Shown: positions 26,773 through 37,674 of the stretch, in pieces
Layout: every line of letters starts with the position of its first letter
Position numbering within the stretch: the first letter of the stretch is position 1
NCBI GenBank assembly: GCA_028871815.1
Contig: JAGWMJ010000014.1
Coordinates: 1 to 56,099 of the forward strand
Source: Armatimonadota bacterium
Lineage (GTDB): Bacteria > Armatimonadota > Chthonomonadetes > Chthonomonadales > Chthonomonadaceae
Reading direction: 5' to 3'
DNA: 56,099 bases
The notes under the pieces: model-generated
The model's input: only the letters and a program-made list of their open reading frames with translations
What the model was told of the DNA's origin: nothing
Databases searched by the model: none
Made by a program: the position numbers and the translations under genes

Positions 26773-27951
26773 ATGACGACCGAACGCACCGACGAAATCG
26801 GCTTCCCCACCGGCGACTCCGCAACCCCGCAGCCGGATGCACGCCAAATGGTGGAGGCCGCCGAACACGTTGGTTCCACAGTTCTAGGTCCGTGCGCGGA
26901 AGCCACCGATCAGATGGATGGTCCAAACAGGGCGAACTTCGCCGCCCTTGCCGCGCACAAGCTGTTGGGGTTGGCCGTTCCCGTGCGCTACGGCGGTGCC
27001 GACGCAGCCGGCCGGACTCAGCACCTGTGCACTCAGACGCTGGCTTCGTGGTGCGGGGTCACAGCCTTCACCCAGGCTCAGCACCACGGCCCATGCCGGT
27101 TTATCGCCAACGGCCCAAACCCGGCACTGGCGGACGCGCTGCTGCCGGAGATGGCGGCTGGTCGACTGATCAGCGGCGTCTCGTTCGCGCATCTGCGCCG
27201 GCCCGGACCGCCGGCCATAACCGCGACGGCCGTGCCGGGCGGCTGGCTCATCGATGGCGTGGCGCCATGGGTTACCGGTTGGGGCATGATCGCCATGCTG
27301 GTACTCGGCGCGGCAACTGCCGATGGTCGGATCGCCTACTTCTGGATTCCGGTAGAGCCACACAAGCTTGAAGCGCTCCTTCCCGGGTGCCGGTCAGACC
27401 GCCGGCATGAGGGTACGCTGGATGCCGGCCCACCGATTCGTTTGTGCGCGATGCGGGCCTCTGCCACGGTCGTACTCCACTTTCACCACTGGTTTGTTCC
27501 TGATGCTCACCTTTTGGCCTGGAGCGATCGCGAGGCAATGCGCCGCAACGACAAGATGGGCGTGTTGGGCGCCACCGCCTTTCCGTTGGGCTGCTCGTGG
27601 CGTGCCATCCAGCTAACGGCGCAAACCGCCGAAAAACGCAGTGTTGTGGCCGGCAGCGTTGCGGCCGAAGCGCTGCTTCAGGAGTGGCGCGAGCTGGATG
27701 CTGCCGTTGAGGCCGGCTCAGCCTCCGCCGAGGATACTGATGCCTGGTTTACAGCTGCTGTAGAGCTTCGTGCGAAAGTCATCGCGCTGTCGGTTCGCGC
27801 CGCCCACGCGGCCGTAACGGTGAGCAGTGGGTCCGCGAATACCCTGGCTCATCCGGCCCAGCGGCTATATCGCGAGGCGATGTTCTACACAGTGCAGGCC
27901 CAAACCAACGACGTGATGCAGGCTACTCTGCGCCGGCTGACTTCCACCTGA
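26773..27951 (+). CDS. Acyl-CoA dehydrogenase-like flavoprotein
   Basis: The 392-residue product follows the acyl-CoA dehydrogenase layout. It has an N-terminal helical domain, a mid beta domain with FAD-contact-like stretches (GWLIDGVAPWVTGWGMIAMLVLGA, about residues 155-180), and a C-terminal helical bundle ending AHPAQRLYREAMFYTVQAQ. The usual catalytic glutamate position cannot be confidently located. It may be a flavin monooxygenase-like member rather than a beta-oxidation enzyme, and no beta-oxidation partners are nearby. Start chosen at ATG 26773 because the upstream frame overlaps promoter sequence. Convergent with gyrB, nine bases apart. Confidence 0.65.
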   Translation: MTTERTDEIGFPTGDSATPQPDARQMVEAAEHVGSTVLGPCAEATDQMDGPNRANFAALAAHKLLGLAVPVRYGGADAAGRTQHLCTQTLASWCGVTAFTQAQHHGPCRFIANGPNPALADALLPEMAAGRLISGVSFAHLRRPGPPAITATAVPGGWLIDGVAPWVTGWGMIAMLVLGAATADGRIAYFWIPVEPHKLEALLPGCRSDRRHEGTLDAGPPIRLCAMRASATVVLHFHHWFVPDAHLLAWSDREAMRRNDKMGVLGATAFPLGCSWRAIQLTAQTAEKRSVVAGSVAAEALLQEWRELDAAVEAGSASAEDTDAWFTAAVELRAKVIALSVRAAHAAVTVSSGSANTLAHPAQRLYREAMFYTVQAQTNDVMQATLRRLTST

Positions 27952-27960
27952 TGCGCGCGG

Positions 27961-30207
<2,247 letters not shown>

Positions 30208-30212
30208 CTACT

Positions 30213-30221
30213 ATTCTAGCA
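30213..30221 (-). promoter_or_regulatory. Extended -10 promoter for gyrB
   Basis: The minus strand reads TGCTAGAAT, a TGn extended -10 with one mismatch to TATAAT. It lies about 95 bases upstream of the gyrB ATG. Confidence 0.45.
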
Positions 30222-30353
30222 CAAAATGGGTAGACAGAAGTGAATTCATTCCCACGTAGTCAGGGCAGATTCACGATCTTTCACACCACCACGGGCACGC
30301 CGCTGCACGGCGCGGTGTCCCGGCATGTGGCGCTCGCTACGTTGGCGATAATA

Positions 30354-31259
30354 TCAAGCGCCATGACCGCGCGCAGCGGCCTCAATCTGCGCCGCAGATA
30401 TTGGCCCGGTTGCCCCATGCTGCCCAACCGCCAGGCTGCCGGCGGCATTTGCCAGGGCACAGGCATCAGCTAGCCTTCTACCGCGCAGCAGCGACGTGGT
30501 AAACACCGCTGCAAACGCATCTCCGGCGCCAACCGTATCGGCTACGGTGATGCGGTGTCCCGGCAGCCGGACAACTGCGCCGGTGTCATCAAGACCCAGG
30601 CAGCCATCAGCGCCAAGCGTAACGGCGAGTGCTCGCAGGCTAAGCCGATGGAGCAGCGCCGAGCCGGTCTCTTCCATAGTCGATACCGGCACATTCATGG
30701 CTGCCGCGGCAATCGGCAGCTCATCGAGGCTCACCTTGAGTATCTGCGTGTGGCGCAGTAGCGTGGCCACGCGCATTGGCGTCCAGCACCCGTTGCGCAG
30801 GTTGAGATCGCACATCCGCACCGCGTTGGGAGCGCGCTCCAGAAGCGCCGACAAAGTCGCTCGCGACCGCGTCGACCGTACGGCAACGGAGCCAAAACTA
30901 ATGCAATCCGCGCTCTCCGCCACCCCCATCAGGTCCGGCGCCGGCTCAATAAAGTCCCACGCGACATCTTCGTGGATGGTATACGCCGGAATGCCATGCT
31001 CAAGCTTGATCGTAACACGACCGGTCGGGTGCTCCCGATCGCGCTGGATGAGGCTGGTATTCAGGCCGAGTTCTATAAGCTTCGCGTGTGCCTCATCGCC
31101 GCCCGCATCACAGCCGAGCCGCGTCACGAGGCGTGCATCGGCGCCAAACCCTGCCGCCCTCAGTGTGTAGTTTAGCGGCGCCCCACCCAACTCGCGGCGG
31201 TCGGGTAACTCATCCCATAGGGCTTCGCCAAATGCCAGGATCAATTTCATCTGCGCCAC
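30354..31259 (-). CDS. PfkB-family sugar kinase (fructokinase-like)
   Basis: The 301-residue protein has the ribokinase fold. An N-terminal FGEALWDELPDRRELGGAPLNYT substrate-binding region resembles fructokinases. The C-terminal PfkB signature DTVGAGDAFAAVF contains the catalytic Asp in GAGD. It phosphorylates a sugar such as fructose with ATP. The GTG at 31259 follows GAGAGG; an ATG three codons later is an alternative. It lies upstream of gyrB on the same strand. Confidence 0.88.
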   Translation of the reverse strand: MAQMKLILAFGEALWDELPDRRELGGAPLNYTLRAAGFGADARLVTRLGCDAGGDEAHAKLIELGLNTSLIQRDREHPTGRVTIKLEHGIPAYTIHEDVAWDFIEPAPDLMGVAESADCISFGSVAVRSTRSRATLSALLERAPNAVRMCDLNLRNGCWTPMRVATLLRHTQILKVSLDELPIAAAAMNVPVSTMEETGSALLHRLSLRALAVTLGADGCLGLDDTGAVVRLPGHRITVADTVGAGDAFAAVFTTSLLRGRRLADACALANAAGSLAVGQHGATGPISAAQIEAAARGHGA

Positions 31260-31329
31260 GCCAAGCCTCTCAATCTTGCATCGGCCTGCATGCAGGTAGA
31301 ATTCAGCCGGTCAAAAGGAGCCTGCTGCT

Positions 31330-32760
31330 GTGGTTCGAGCCGCATTTGCCACATTGGGCTGCAAGGTCAACCAGTACGAGACACAACGGATTCTGGATCG
31401 CTTTGAAGAACGCGGGTTCGCCATTGCGCCCTGGAACGAGCCGGCCGACGTCTACGTGCTCAACAGCTGCTCCGTAACTGTGGCTGCGGAGCGGAAGTCG
31501 CGCGGTATGATCCGGCGGGCCACCAGAACCGGCCCAGGGGCGCTGGTGGTGATGACCGGCTGCGCCGGAGAGATGGCGGGGATCCGCGGCGAAACGGTGG
31601 AGCACGCAGACCTCATTGTACCGAACAACAGGAAGATGGAGACGCTGGAGTGCGTGTTGAACGCTCGGCCAGACCTGCAGCGGCGGCTTGGCGAGGCCGC
31701 GACCAGCCCTCCGGCCGACCGTCCCGCCAGACGCACTCGCGCCACGCTAAAAGTGCAGGATGGCTGCAACATCTTCTGCTCGTTCTGTTCCATACCGTAC
31801 ACCCGCCGGAGCATGGAGTCACGTCCACTTGGTGAGCTGGTGGCCGAGGCCGCAACGCGTGCTGCGCAGGGCTATCGCGAGATCGTGGTCACGGGCGTAC
31901 TGGTTGGCGCCTGGGTAGGGGAGGAGGATGGCCGCGCGATCGCGCTGGCCGGCCTGCTGCAGAGACTGGCTGCCGTGCCGGGCATTGAGCGCGTTCGGCT
32001 CTCGTCGATAGAGCCGACACAGGTTACTGAGGAGTTATTGACGGCGTTCGCCGAGACGCCACAGATATGTAACCATCTGCATATGCCATTACAGAGCGGC
32101 GACACGGGCACGCTGAGCCGCATGAACCGGCCCTATGACGCACCGTTCTATCTGGAGCGCTGCCGCACTGCACAAAAGATGATTGCGGATCTGGCGATCA
32201 CCAGCGACATTATGGTCGGGTTTCCCGGCGAGGATGAAGCGGCGTTTGAAGCCACAGCCCAGATGGTGCGCGATGTTGGATTTGCCAGAGCGCATCTGTT
32301 TCGATACTCTCCCCGGCCCGGTACGCCGGCAGCCGACATGGCTGGCCAGGTAACCGACGCTGAGAAGGAGGATCGGAGCAGGCGGCTTGCCGCCGTATGT
32401 GCCGGTGAACAGGCGGCGTTTGTGCGGCGGTACTGCGGACGAACGCTGCCGGTGCTTGCCGAGGGGCGCGAATCGACGGCCGAAGAGGATATGGATCGCG
32501 GCTCAAGCGGCAACGACGGCAACGAGCGTGTAACCGATGCTGGACCGCCAACCGGCAGCCGGATGATGATGGGCTATACCGCGAACTATATCCGGGTGCG
32601 CTTTGCCGGCGGAGTGGGAATGGCCGGCTCGATCGTGCCTGTTCACCTGCTGGACGCCGAAGGCGACACCGCCTGGGGCGAGCCCGATTCCGGACTCGAT
32701 TATCCGGGTGGATCGTGGCCACTGCCCGCGCCAACCATGCGCGGCGGAATGCCTGCATAA
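31330..32760 (+). CDS. mtaB: tRNA t6A37 methylthiotransferase (MtaB-like radical SAM)
   Basis: The 476-residue protein has the N-terminal UPF0004 domain with its three cluster cysteines (LGCKVNQYE C11, NSCSVT C47, TGCAGE C77). A radical-SAM CxxxCxxC motif (CNIFCSFC) and a C-terminal TRAM-like domain follow. LGCKVNQ is typical of MtaB, which makes ms2t6A in tRNAs; TsaD (47258) would supply the t6A precursor. A Ser/Asp/Glu-rich insertion of ~35 residues interrupts the TRAM region. GTG start after AAGGAG. Confidence 0.9.
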   Translation: MVRAAFATLGCKVNQYETQRILDRFEERGFAIAPWNEPADVYVLNSCSVTVAAERKSRGMIRRATRTGPGALVVMTGCAGEMAGIRGETVEHADLIVPNNRKMETLECVLNARPDLQRRLGEAATSPPADRPARRTRATLKVQDGCNIFCSFCSIPYTRRSMESRPLGELVAEAATRAAQGYREIVVTGVLVGAWVGEEDGRAIALAGLLQRLAAVPGIERVRLSSIEPTQVTEELLTAFAETPQICNHLHMPLQSGDTGTLSRMNRPYDAPFYLERCRTAQKMIADLAITSDIMVGFPGEDEAAFEATAQMVRDVGFARAHLFRYSPRPGTPAADMAGQVTDAEKEDRSRRLAAVCAGEQAAFVRRYCGRTLPVLAEGRESTAEEDMDRGSSGNDGNERVTDAGPPTGSRMMMGYTANYIRVRFAGGVGMAGSIVPVHLLDAEGDTAWGEPDSGLDYPGGSWPLPAPTMRGGMPA

Positions 32761-32790
32761 CCCTCCACTTGGTCCCAAGCGGACGGGCTG

Positions 32791-32799
32791 TGGTATAAT
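32791..32799 (+). promoter_or_regulatory. Extended -10 promoter for UDP-sugar dehydrogenase genes
   Basis: TGGTATAAT is a perfect extended -10. It sits about 250 bases upstream of the first dehydrogenase gene, leaving a long leader without an obvious ORF. Confidence 0.5.
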
Positions 32800-33050
32800 C
32801 TGCCGCGGCTATCCGAATAGATTTGTTCGGTACAATCGCGGCACATTGGCCCACGCAGGCAAACAGGCAGTGTGGTTGTCTTTCATGAGCACCGATCACT
32901 GACGAGTGCGGCAAACGGCCCGCTGCGGCGCATGGACCCGGATTTCGTGCGATAGCCGCTCCGGCAGTTGTGTCGGCTCGCATTGCCACCGGTCTGTCAC
33001 AGTTATCACCATGTTTGCGCAAGACGCAAGCGGTTTGAGAGTATAACGCT

Positions 33051-34331
33051 ATGCAAGAGAGAATTGCGATTATTGGTCTTGGCTACGTAGGGCTGCCGGT
33101 AGCCCTCGCGTTAGCCGCCGAATTCAACGATACGGTCGGCTTCGACGTGAATCAGCAGAAGGTGGCCGATCTTCAAGCGGGCACCGACAACACCGGCGAG
33201 GTGAGTCGTGAGACGCTGAGCGGAACCCGGTTGAGGATGACGAACAACGCGGCCGATCTGACGGACCGGACGATGTTCATTGTTGCCGTACCCACGCCGA
33301 TTGACCAGAACAACCGCCCGGATTTGAGGCCGATTATCGCCGCGACCGAGACCATTGGGCGGCAGCTCAAAAGTGGGAGCGTGGTGGTCTACGAATCGAC
33401 GGTCTATCCCGGACTCACGGAGGAGGTGTGCGGACCCATCCTGGAACGCACTTCCGGGCTTGTACGTGGAGTTGACTTCACGCTGGGATACTCGCCAGAG
33501 CGCATCAATCCCGGTGACAAGGAGCATACGCTGGATCGCATCGTCAAGGTGGTGTCTGGCGAAGACAGCGGAACGTTGGACCGTGTGGCTGCGGTTTATG
33601 AGCGAATCATCACCGCGGGCGTTCATCGCGCGCCAAGCATTCGCGTGGCCGAGGCCGCCAAGGTGATCGAAAACACGCAGCGCGACCTGAACATCGCGCT
33701 GATGAATGAGCTGGCCCTGATCTTTGATCGGTTAGGCATCCGAACGCGCGATGTGCTGGACGCCGCCGGCACCAAGTGGAACTTTCTCCCGTTCGCGCCC
33801 GGGCTGGTCGGCGGCCACTGTATCGGCGTTGATCCCTATTACCTGACCACCAAAGCCGAGCAGTTGGGCTACCACCCACAGGTGATCCTTGCGGGACGGC
33901 GCATCAACGATGGCATGGGCGCGTGGGTGGCCCAGCGCCTCGTGAAACTGCTGGTCAAGAGTGAAATTGGCGTAGCGCGGGCCCGGGTTGGCGTATTTGG
34001 CCTCACGTTCAAGGAGAACGTGCCGGATCTTCGCAACAGCCGTGTGCCGGATATCGTCAAAGAGTTGAGCGACTTCGGCATCCAGGTTCTGGTGCACGAC
34101 CCCGTTGCCGATCCTCATGAGGCGCAAGAGGAGTACAACATCCGCCTTGCGCCCTGGGAGCAGATGCGCGACCTGGATGCAGCCATTCTTGCGGTAAAGC
34201 ACGAGGAGTACACCTCCGGCGGGCCGAACCGGCTGCTGGACCGTTTGAAGCCTGGCGCCGTTTTTATGGACATCAAATCGGCATTCCAGCCCGCCGACGT
34301 GCCGGCGCCGTTTGCCTACTGGTGCCTGTAG
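33051..34331 (+). CDS. UDP-N-acetylhexosamine 6-dehydrogenase (WbpA/WecC/TviB family)
   Basis: The 426-residue protein has the N-terminal NAD-binding GLGYVGLP (9-16) and the VAVPTPID motif. It has the active-site segment GLVGGHCIGVDPYYLT with the catalytic Cys, and a C-terminal UDP-binding domain (GLTFKENVPDLRNSRV). The substitution pattern places it with UDP-GlcNAc/ManNAc/GalNAc dehydrogenases rather than UDP-glucose enzymes. With the WecB-type epimerase at 39423 it could make UDP-ManNAcA for a surface polysaccharide. Substrate choice is inference. Confidence 0.88.
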   Translation: MQERIAIIGLGYVGLPVALALAAEFNDTVGFDVNQQKVADLQAGTDNTGEVSRETLSGTRLRMTNNAADLTDRTMFIVAVPTPIDQNNRPDLRPIIAATETIGRQLKSGSVVVYESTVYPGLTEEVCGPILERTSGLVRGVDFTLGYSPERINPGDKEHTLDRIVKVVSGEDSGTLDRVAAVYERIITAGVHRAPSIRVAEAAKVIENTQRDLNIALMNELALIFDRLGIRTRDVLDAAGTKWNFLPFAPGLVGGHCIGVDPYYLTTKAEQLGYHPQVILAGRRINDGMGAWVAQRLVKLLVKSEIGVARARVGVFGLTFKENVPDLRNSRVPDIVKELSDFGIQVLVHDPVADPHEAQEEYNIRLAPWEQMRDLDAAILAVKHEEYTSGGPNRLLDRLKPGAVFMDIKSAFQPADVPAPFAYWCL

Positions 34332-34475
34332 CTTGTGATCTAGGCGGCGGCTCGGAGTTGCACGCGAGCCACCGCGCGTTTCACTGTTAACGCGTACGCC
34401 CTCCGCCTGCCTGGGCCCCGGCACGCCTAATCCGCTGCCGCGCATGCGGGCGCCTCCGGGGCGTTTGGAGATTCC

Positions 34476-35777
34476 ATGAAGATTTCGGTCGTTGGGGCTG
34501 GATACGTTGGCCTGGTTACCGGTGTTGTATTGAGCGATTTGGGCAATGAGGTCCTGTGCGTTGACCGCGACGAGGCAAAAATCCGCGCATTGAAGGCCGG
34601 CATTATGCCGATCTATGAGCCTGGGTTGGAAGAGATCGTGCGGCGCAACGCCGCGAACGGACGCCTGCGGTTCGGTTCCAACGTGTGCGAGGCCACTCGA
34701 TTTGCCGATGTGCTGTTCATCTGCGTCGGTACCCCACCCGGTTCGGGCGGCAATCCCGACATGAGTTTTATTGAAGCCGTGGCCGCCGAAGTCGGCCACG
34801 CGATGCGGAAGCCAACGGTGATTGTAAACAAATCTACCGTTCCGGTTGGTACCGGCAACCTTGTTGCGGAGATCATTCGCAAGAATCAGACTGCGCCGGT
34901 TGAGTTCCAGGTTGTCAGCAATCCGGAGTTTCTCCGCGAAGGCAGCGCAATTAAAGACACGCTGGAGCCGGATCGAATTGTTATCGGCACCACGGATGCG
35001 GCGGCGGCGGCAAAACTCAAGGCGATCTACGCGCCACTGAATCGACCGGTGCTGATCACCGACGTCGCCTCGGCGGAGATGATCAAATACGCATCCAACG
35101 CCTTCCTTGCCACCAAGATCAGCTTTGCCAACGCGATCGCAACGCTCTGTGACCTCACAGGCGCGGACGTTCTCGAGGTGGTGAAGGGAGTTGGCGCCGA
35201 CGCCCGCATTGGGCCAGCGTTTCTGAATGCAGGCATCGGTTACGGTGGTTCCTGCTTCCCAAAGGACACGTTGGCTCTGATAGCCACCGCCCGCAAATAC
35301 GGCTACGACTTTGATCTATTGCGCAGCGTGGTGGCGATCAATGACGCGCAACCCATACTATTCGTGAAGCGGATCGTCGAGGCGTTCGGCGGCTGTATCT
35401 GTGGCAAGCGCTTCGGTATCCTCGGCCTGGCATTCAAGCCGAATACCGACGACATGCGCGAGGCGAAAGCTTTGGAACTGATACGGGCTCTGCGCGGCCA
35501 CGGTGGCTCCGTGTGCGCTTACGACCCGGTAGCAGAAGCGAATGCGCGGTTACTTGCGCCCGATTTGGAGTGTGTGGAGAGCGCCTACGCCGCAGCCGAG
35601 AATGCCGACGCACTGGTGGTTGTAACCGAGTGGAACGAGTTCAAGGAGCTGGATCTCGATCGTCTCCGCGGCCTGATGCGGCGTCCACTGATATGCGACG
35701 CTCGCAACCTCTACGATCCAGGCGTGCTCAGCGAGCACGGCCTGGAACACATCGGCATCGGGCGTGGCGCCACGTAA
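34476..35777 (+). CDS. ugd: UDP-glucose 6-dehydrogenase
   Basis: The 433-residue protein has GAGYVGLVTG at the N-terminus, VGTPPG, the catalytic GYGGSCFPKDT segment and the C-terminal GLAFKPNTDDMREAKAL motif. All are diagnostic of the Ugd/TuaD group. It oxidises UDP-glucose to UDP-glucuronate for exopolysaccharide or cell-envelope glycans. It follows the other dehydrogenase after 144 bases and is probably co-transcribed. Confidence 0.94.
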   Translation: MKISVVGAGYVGLVTGVVLSDLGNEVLCVDRDEAKIRALKAGIMPIYEPGLEEIVRRNAANGRLRFGSNVCEATRFADVLFICVGTPPGSGGNPDMSFIEAVAAEVGHAMRKPTVIVNKSTVPVGTGNLVAEIIRKNQTAPVEFQVVSNPEFLREGSAIKDTLEPDRIVIGTTDAAAAAKLKAIYAPLNRPVLITDVASAEMIKYASNAFLATKISFANAIATLCDLTGADVLEVVKGVGADARIGPAFLNAGIGYGGSCFPKDTLALIATARKYGYDFDLLRSVVAINDAQPILFVKRIVEAFGGCICGKRFGILGLAFKPNTDDMREAKALELIRALRGHGGSVCAYDPVAEANARLLAPDLECVESAYAAAENADALVVVTEWNEFKELDLDRLRGLMRRPLICDARNLYDPGVLSEHGLEHIGIGRGAT

Positions 35778-35782
35778 CTGCC

Positions 35783-37552
35783 TTACCGACTGCTGGGCGA
35801 TGGTATGAGACGAATGACGCGTACGTTCATCAGCGCGCCATGCAGCGCGCCGGCAACGCTCAGGCTCACACGGTTTTCGCCAGGCTCCAAGCTCAGCGAA
35901 CCGGGTAGTGTTGCTGTAGCAAACGTATCCCATCCGCCTGTGTCCGGAACCGAGACCTGAAGTCCGTGCGCGGCGCCCGACTTTCCCACGGCCTGTATCT
36001 GCGCCATGTTTCCGGCATCACCGGTATCGCATGCCCACTCGATCTGGACCTGATACTTGCCGGCCGTTTCGGCATGCACAAGCCATTTCGCCTGGTCCTG
36101 GCTGTCGGACCAGTATCCGATGTTCTGGATACCTCCGTGACTTTCCAGCTGAATACCAGGTCCGCCCAGTGTGGCATCTGCGGCGCTCAACGAAAAGGAG
36201 CCGTCCGCTGACGCTTGTACCTGCGGAAGCACCTCCGTCACGACGGGCGCCCCGGCGAGCCGTACCTGAAGAACCGTCGCGGTTGGGTCGATAACGGAAG
36301 GCTTGTCGATCGTCAACAGGTCACCGACCTGAAGGAATCTTACCGCGTCACCATCGGCGAGAGCCGACACGCCCTTGACATGCGTCTGCAGGCCCTGCAG
36401 TTTGAGGCCGCCCTCCGGCCAGTTGAACACTTGAAGGTAGAGGTTAGAGCCCTTCGTGGTGCAGCGGCCATCGAATTGCGGGCGGGTCCAGGGTGATTTC
36501 GTTGTGCCGTAGATGCTGTCGCCATTCACCTTCATCCAGCGCCCGATTGCCTCCAGCCGATCGACTTCCTCCTGCGGAATGCGGCCAAGCGAGTCGGGCC
36601 CGACGTTTAGCAGGAAGTTCCCGCCCTTGCTGGCAATATCGCAAAGCTTCCGGATCAGATCCGGCGCCGATTTGAAGTCGTGATCGTTTGCTGAATAGCC
36701 CCACGTGTTGTTCATCGTCATGCAGGTTTCCCACAGTCTGCCGTTGGGCAGAGCGTTTGCCGGAATCGTCTGCTCCGGCGTGGAGTAATCCTGCGGTTCG
36801 TGATCGCGATCGTTAATCATAACCTTCGGCTGAATCGACCGTATCAGCCGGTTGATCTCCTGCGAGTGGAGCTGTGCGCCGGTATGCTCCCAGCCTCCAT
36901 CAAACCAGATAATGCCGATTGGGCCGTAGTTCGTCAGCAGCTCCCGCAGCTGCGGCTCCAGATAGTCGTGGATGTACGTGTCGAGGCTGGCCTTTCCTAC
37001 GGACCTCACGTCCCAGCTTCGGCGGGGCAGATACTCTGGATTGTGCCAATCCATGATCGAGTAGTAGAAGCAGAACGTCAGTCCCTGCCGCCGGGCCGCT
37101 GCCGAGAGATCCTTCATCGGATCATGATGAAACGGCGTCGCTTTGACGATGTTATAGTTGGTGTATTTGGTGTTGAACATGCAGAAGCCATCGTGATGCT
37201 TTGACGTAATCACCATGTACTTCATGCCGGCGTCTTTCGCCACCTTCACCCAAGCCGCGGCGTTAAAATCCACCGGGTTGAACAGCGGCGCAAACTTCTC
37301 ATAATCCTTGACCTGCATATGCTCATTGCTGAAGTACCACTCAGCCGCGCCATGCCGGCTGTCGGCCGGAACCGAATAGATTCCCCAATGGATGAACATG
37401 CCGAACTTTGCCTTTCGCCACCACGCAGTCCGCCTGGCAAACTGCTGCTGCGTTTCGCCCGTGTTCGGGTTTACCATCAACTGCTGGGCCTGCACAACGA
37501 CAGGCAACGCCGCAAGGCAGAATGCGCATGCTGCAAGTGATCGGAGTTTCAT
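35783..37552 (-). CDS. Secreted alpha-L-fucosidase (GH29) with C-terminal carbohydrate-binding domain
   Basis: The 589-residue product has a signal peptide (cut near VVVQA-QQ) and GH29 motifs: FGMFIHWGIYSVPA, SKHHDGFCMF, and IIWFDGGWE with the nucleophile Asp in WFDG. After residue ~460 a beta-sandwich resembling CBM35/CBM6 follows (GIQNIGYWSDSQDQAKW ... EWACDTGDAGN). It should release terminal fucose from extracellular glycans. The start is the ATG at 37552 after AAAGGG; the frame to 37678 is spurious. It is convergent with ugd and downstream of recJ. Confidence 0.93.
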   Translation of the reverse strand: MKLRSLAACAFCLAALPVVVQAQQLMVNPNTGETQQQFARRTAWWRKAKFGMFIHWGIYSVPADSRHGAAEWYFSNEHMQVKDYEKFAPLFNPVDFNAAAWVKVAKDAGMKYMVITSKHHDGFCMFNTKYTNYNIVKATPFHHDPMKDLSAAARRQGLTFCFYYSIMDWHNPEYLPRRSWDVRSVGKASLDTYIHDYLEPQLRELLTNYGPIGIIWFDGGWEHTGAQLHSQEINRLIRSIQPKVMINDRDHEPQDYSTPEQTIPANALPNGRLWETCMTMNNTWGYSANDHDFKSAPDLIRKLCDIASKGGNFLLNVGPDSLGRIPQEEVDRLEAIGRWMKVNGDSIYGTTKSPWTRPQFDGRCTTKGSNLYLQVFNWPEGGLKLQGLQTHVKGVSALADGDAVRFLQVGDLLTIDKPSVIDPTATVLQVRLAGAPVVTEVLPQVQASADGSFSLSAADATLGGPGIQLESHGGIQNIGYWSDSQDQAKWLVHAETAGKYQVQIEWACDTGDAGNMAQIQAVGKSGAAHGLQVSVPDTGGWDTFATATLPGSLSLEPGENRVSLSVAGALHGALMNVRVIRLIPSPSSR

Positions 37553-37674
37553 CGGTGCCCTTTCCTGTTCGATTAAGGCATCGGCGCAGACGCACCGAAG
37601 CAAGAATTCCAGTTTTACGCCTGAACGTTCACGACGGGGAGCAGTTCCGCCTCGCTCGCGGCCGTCGCCGAGAA

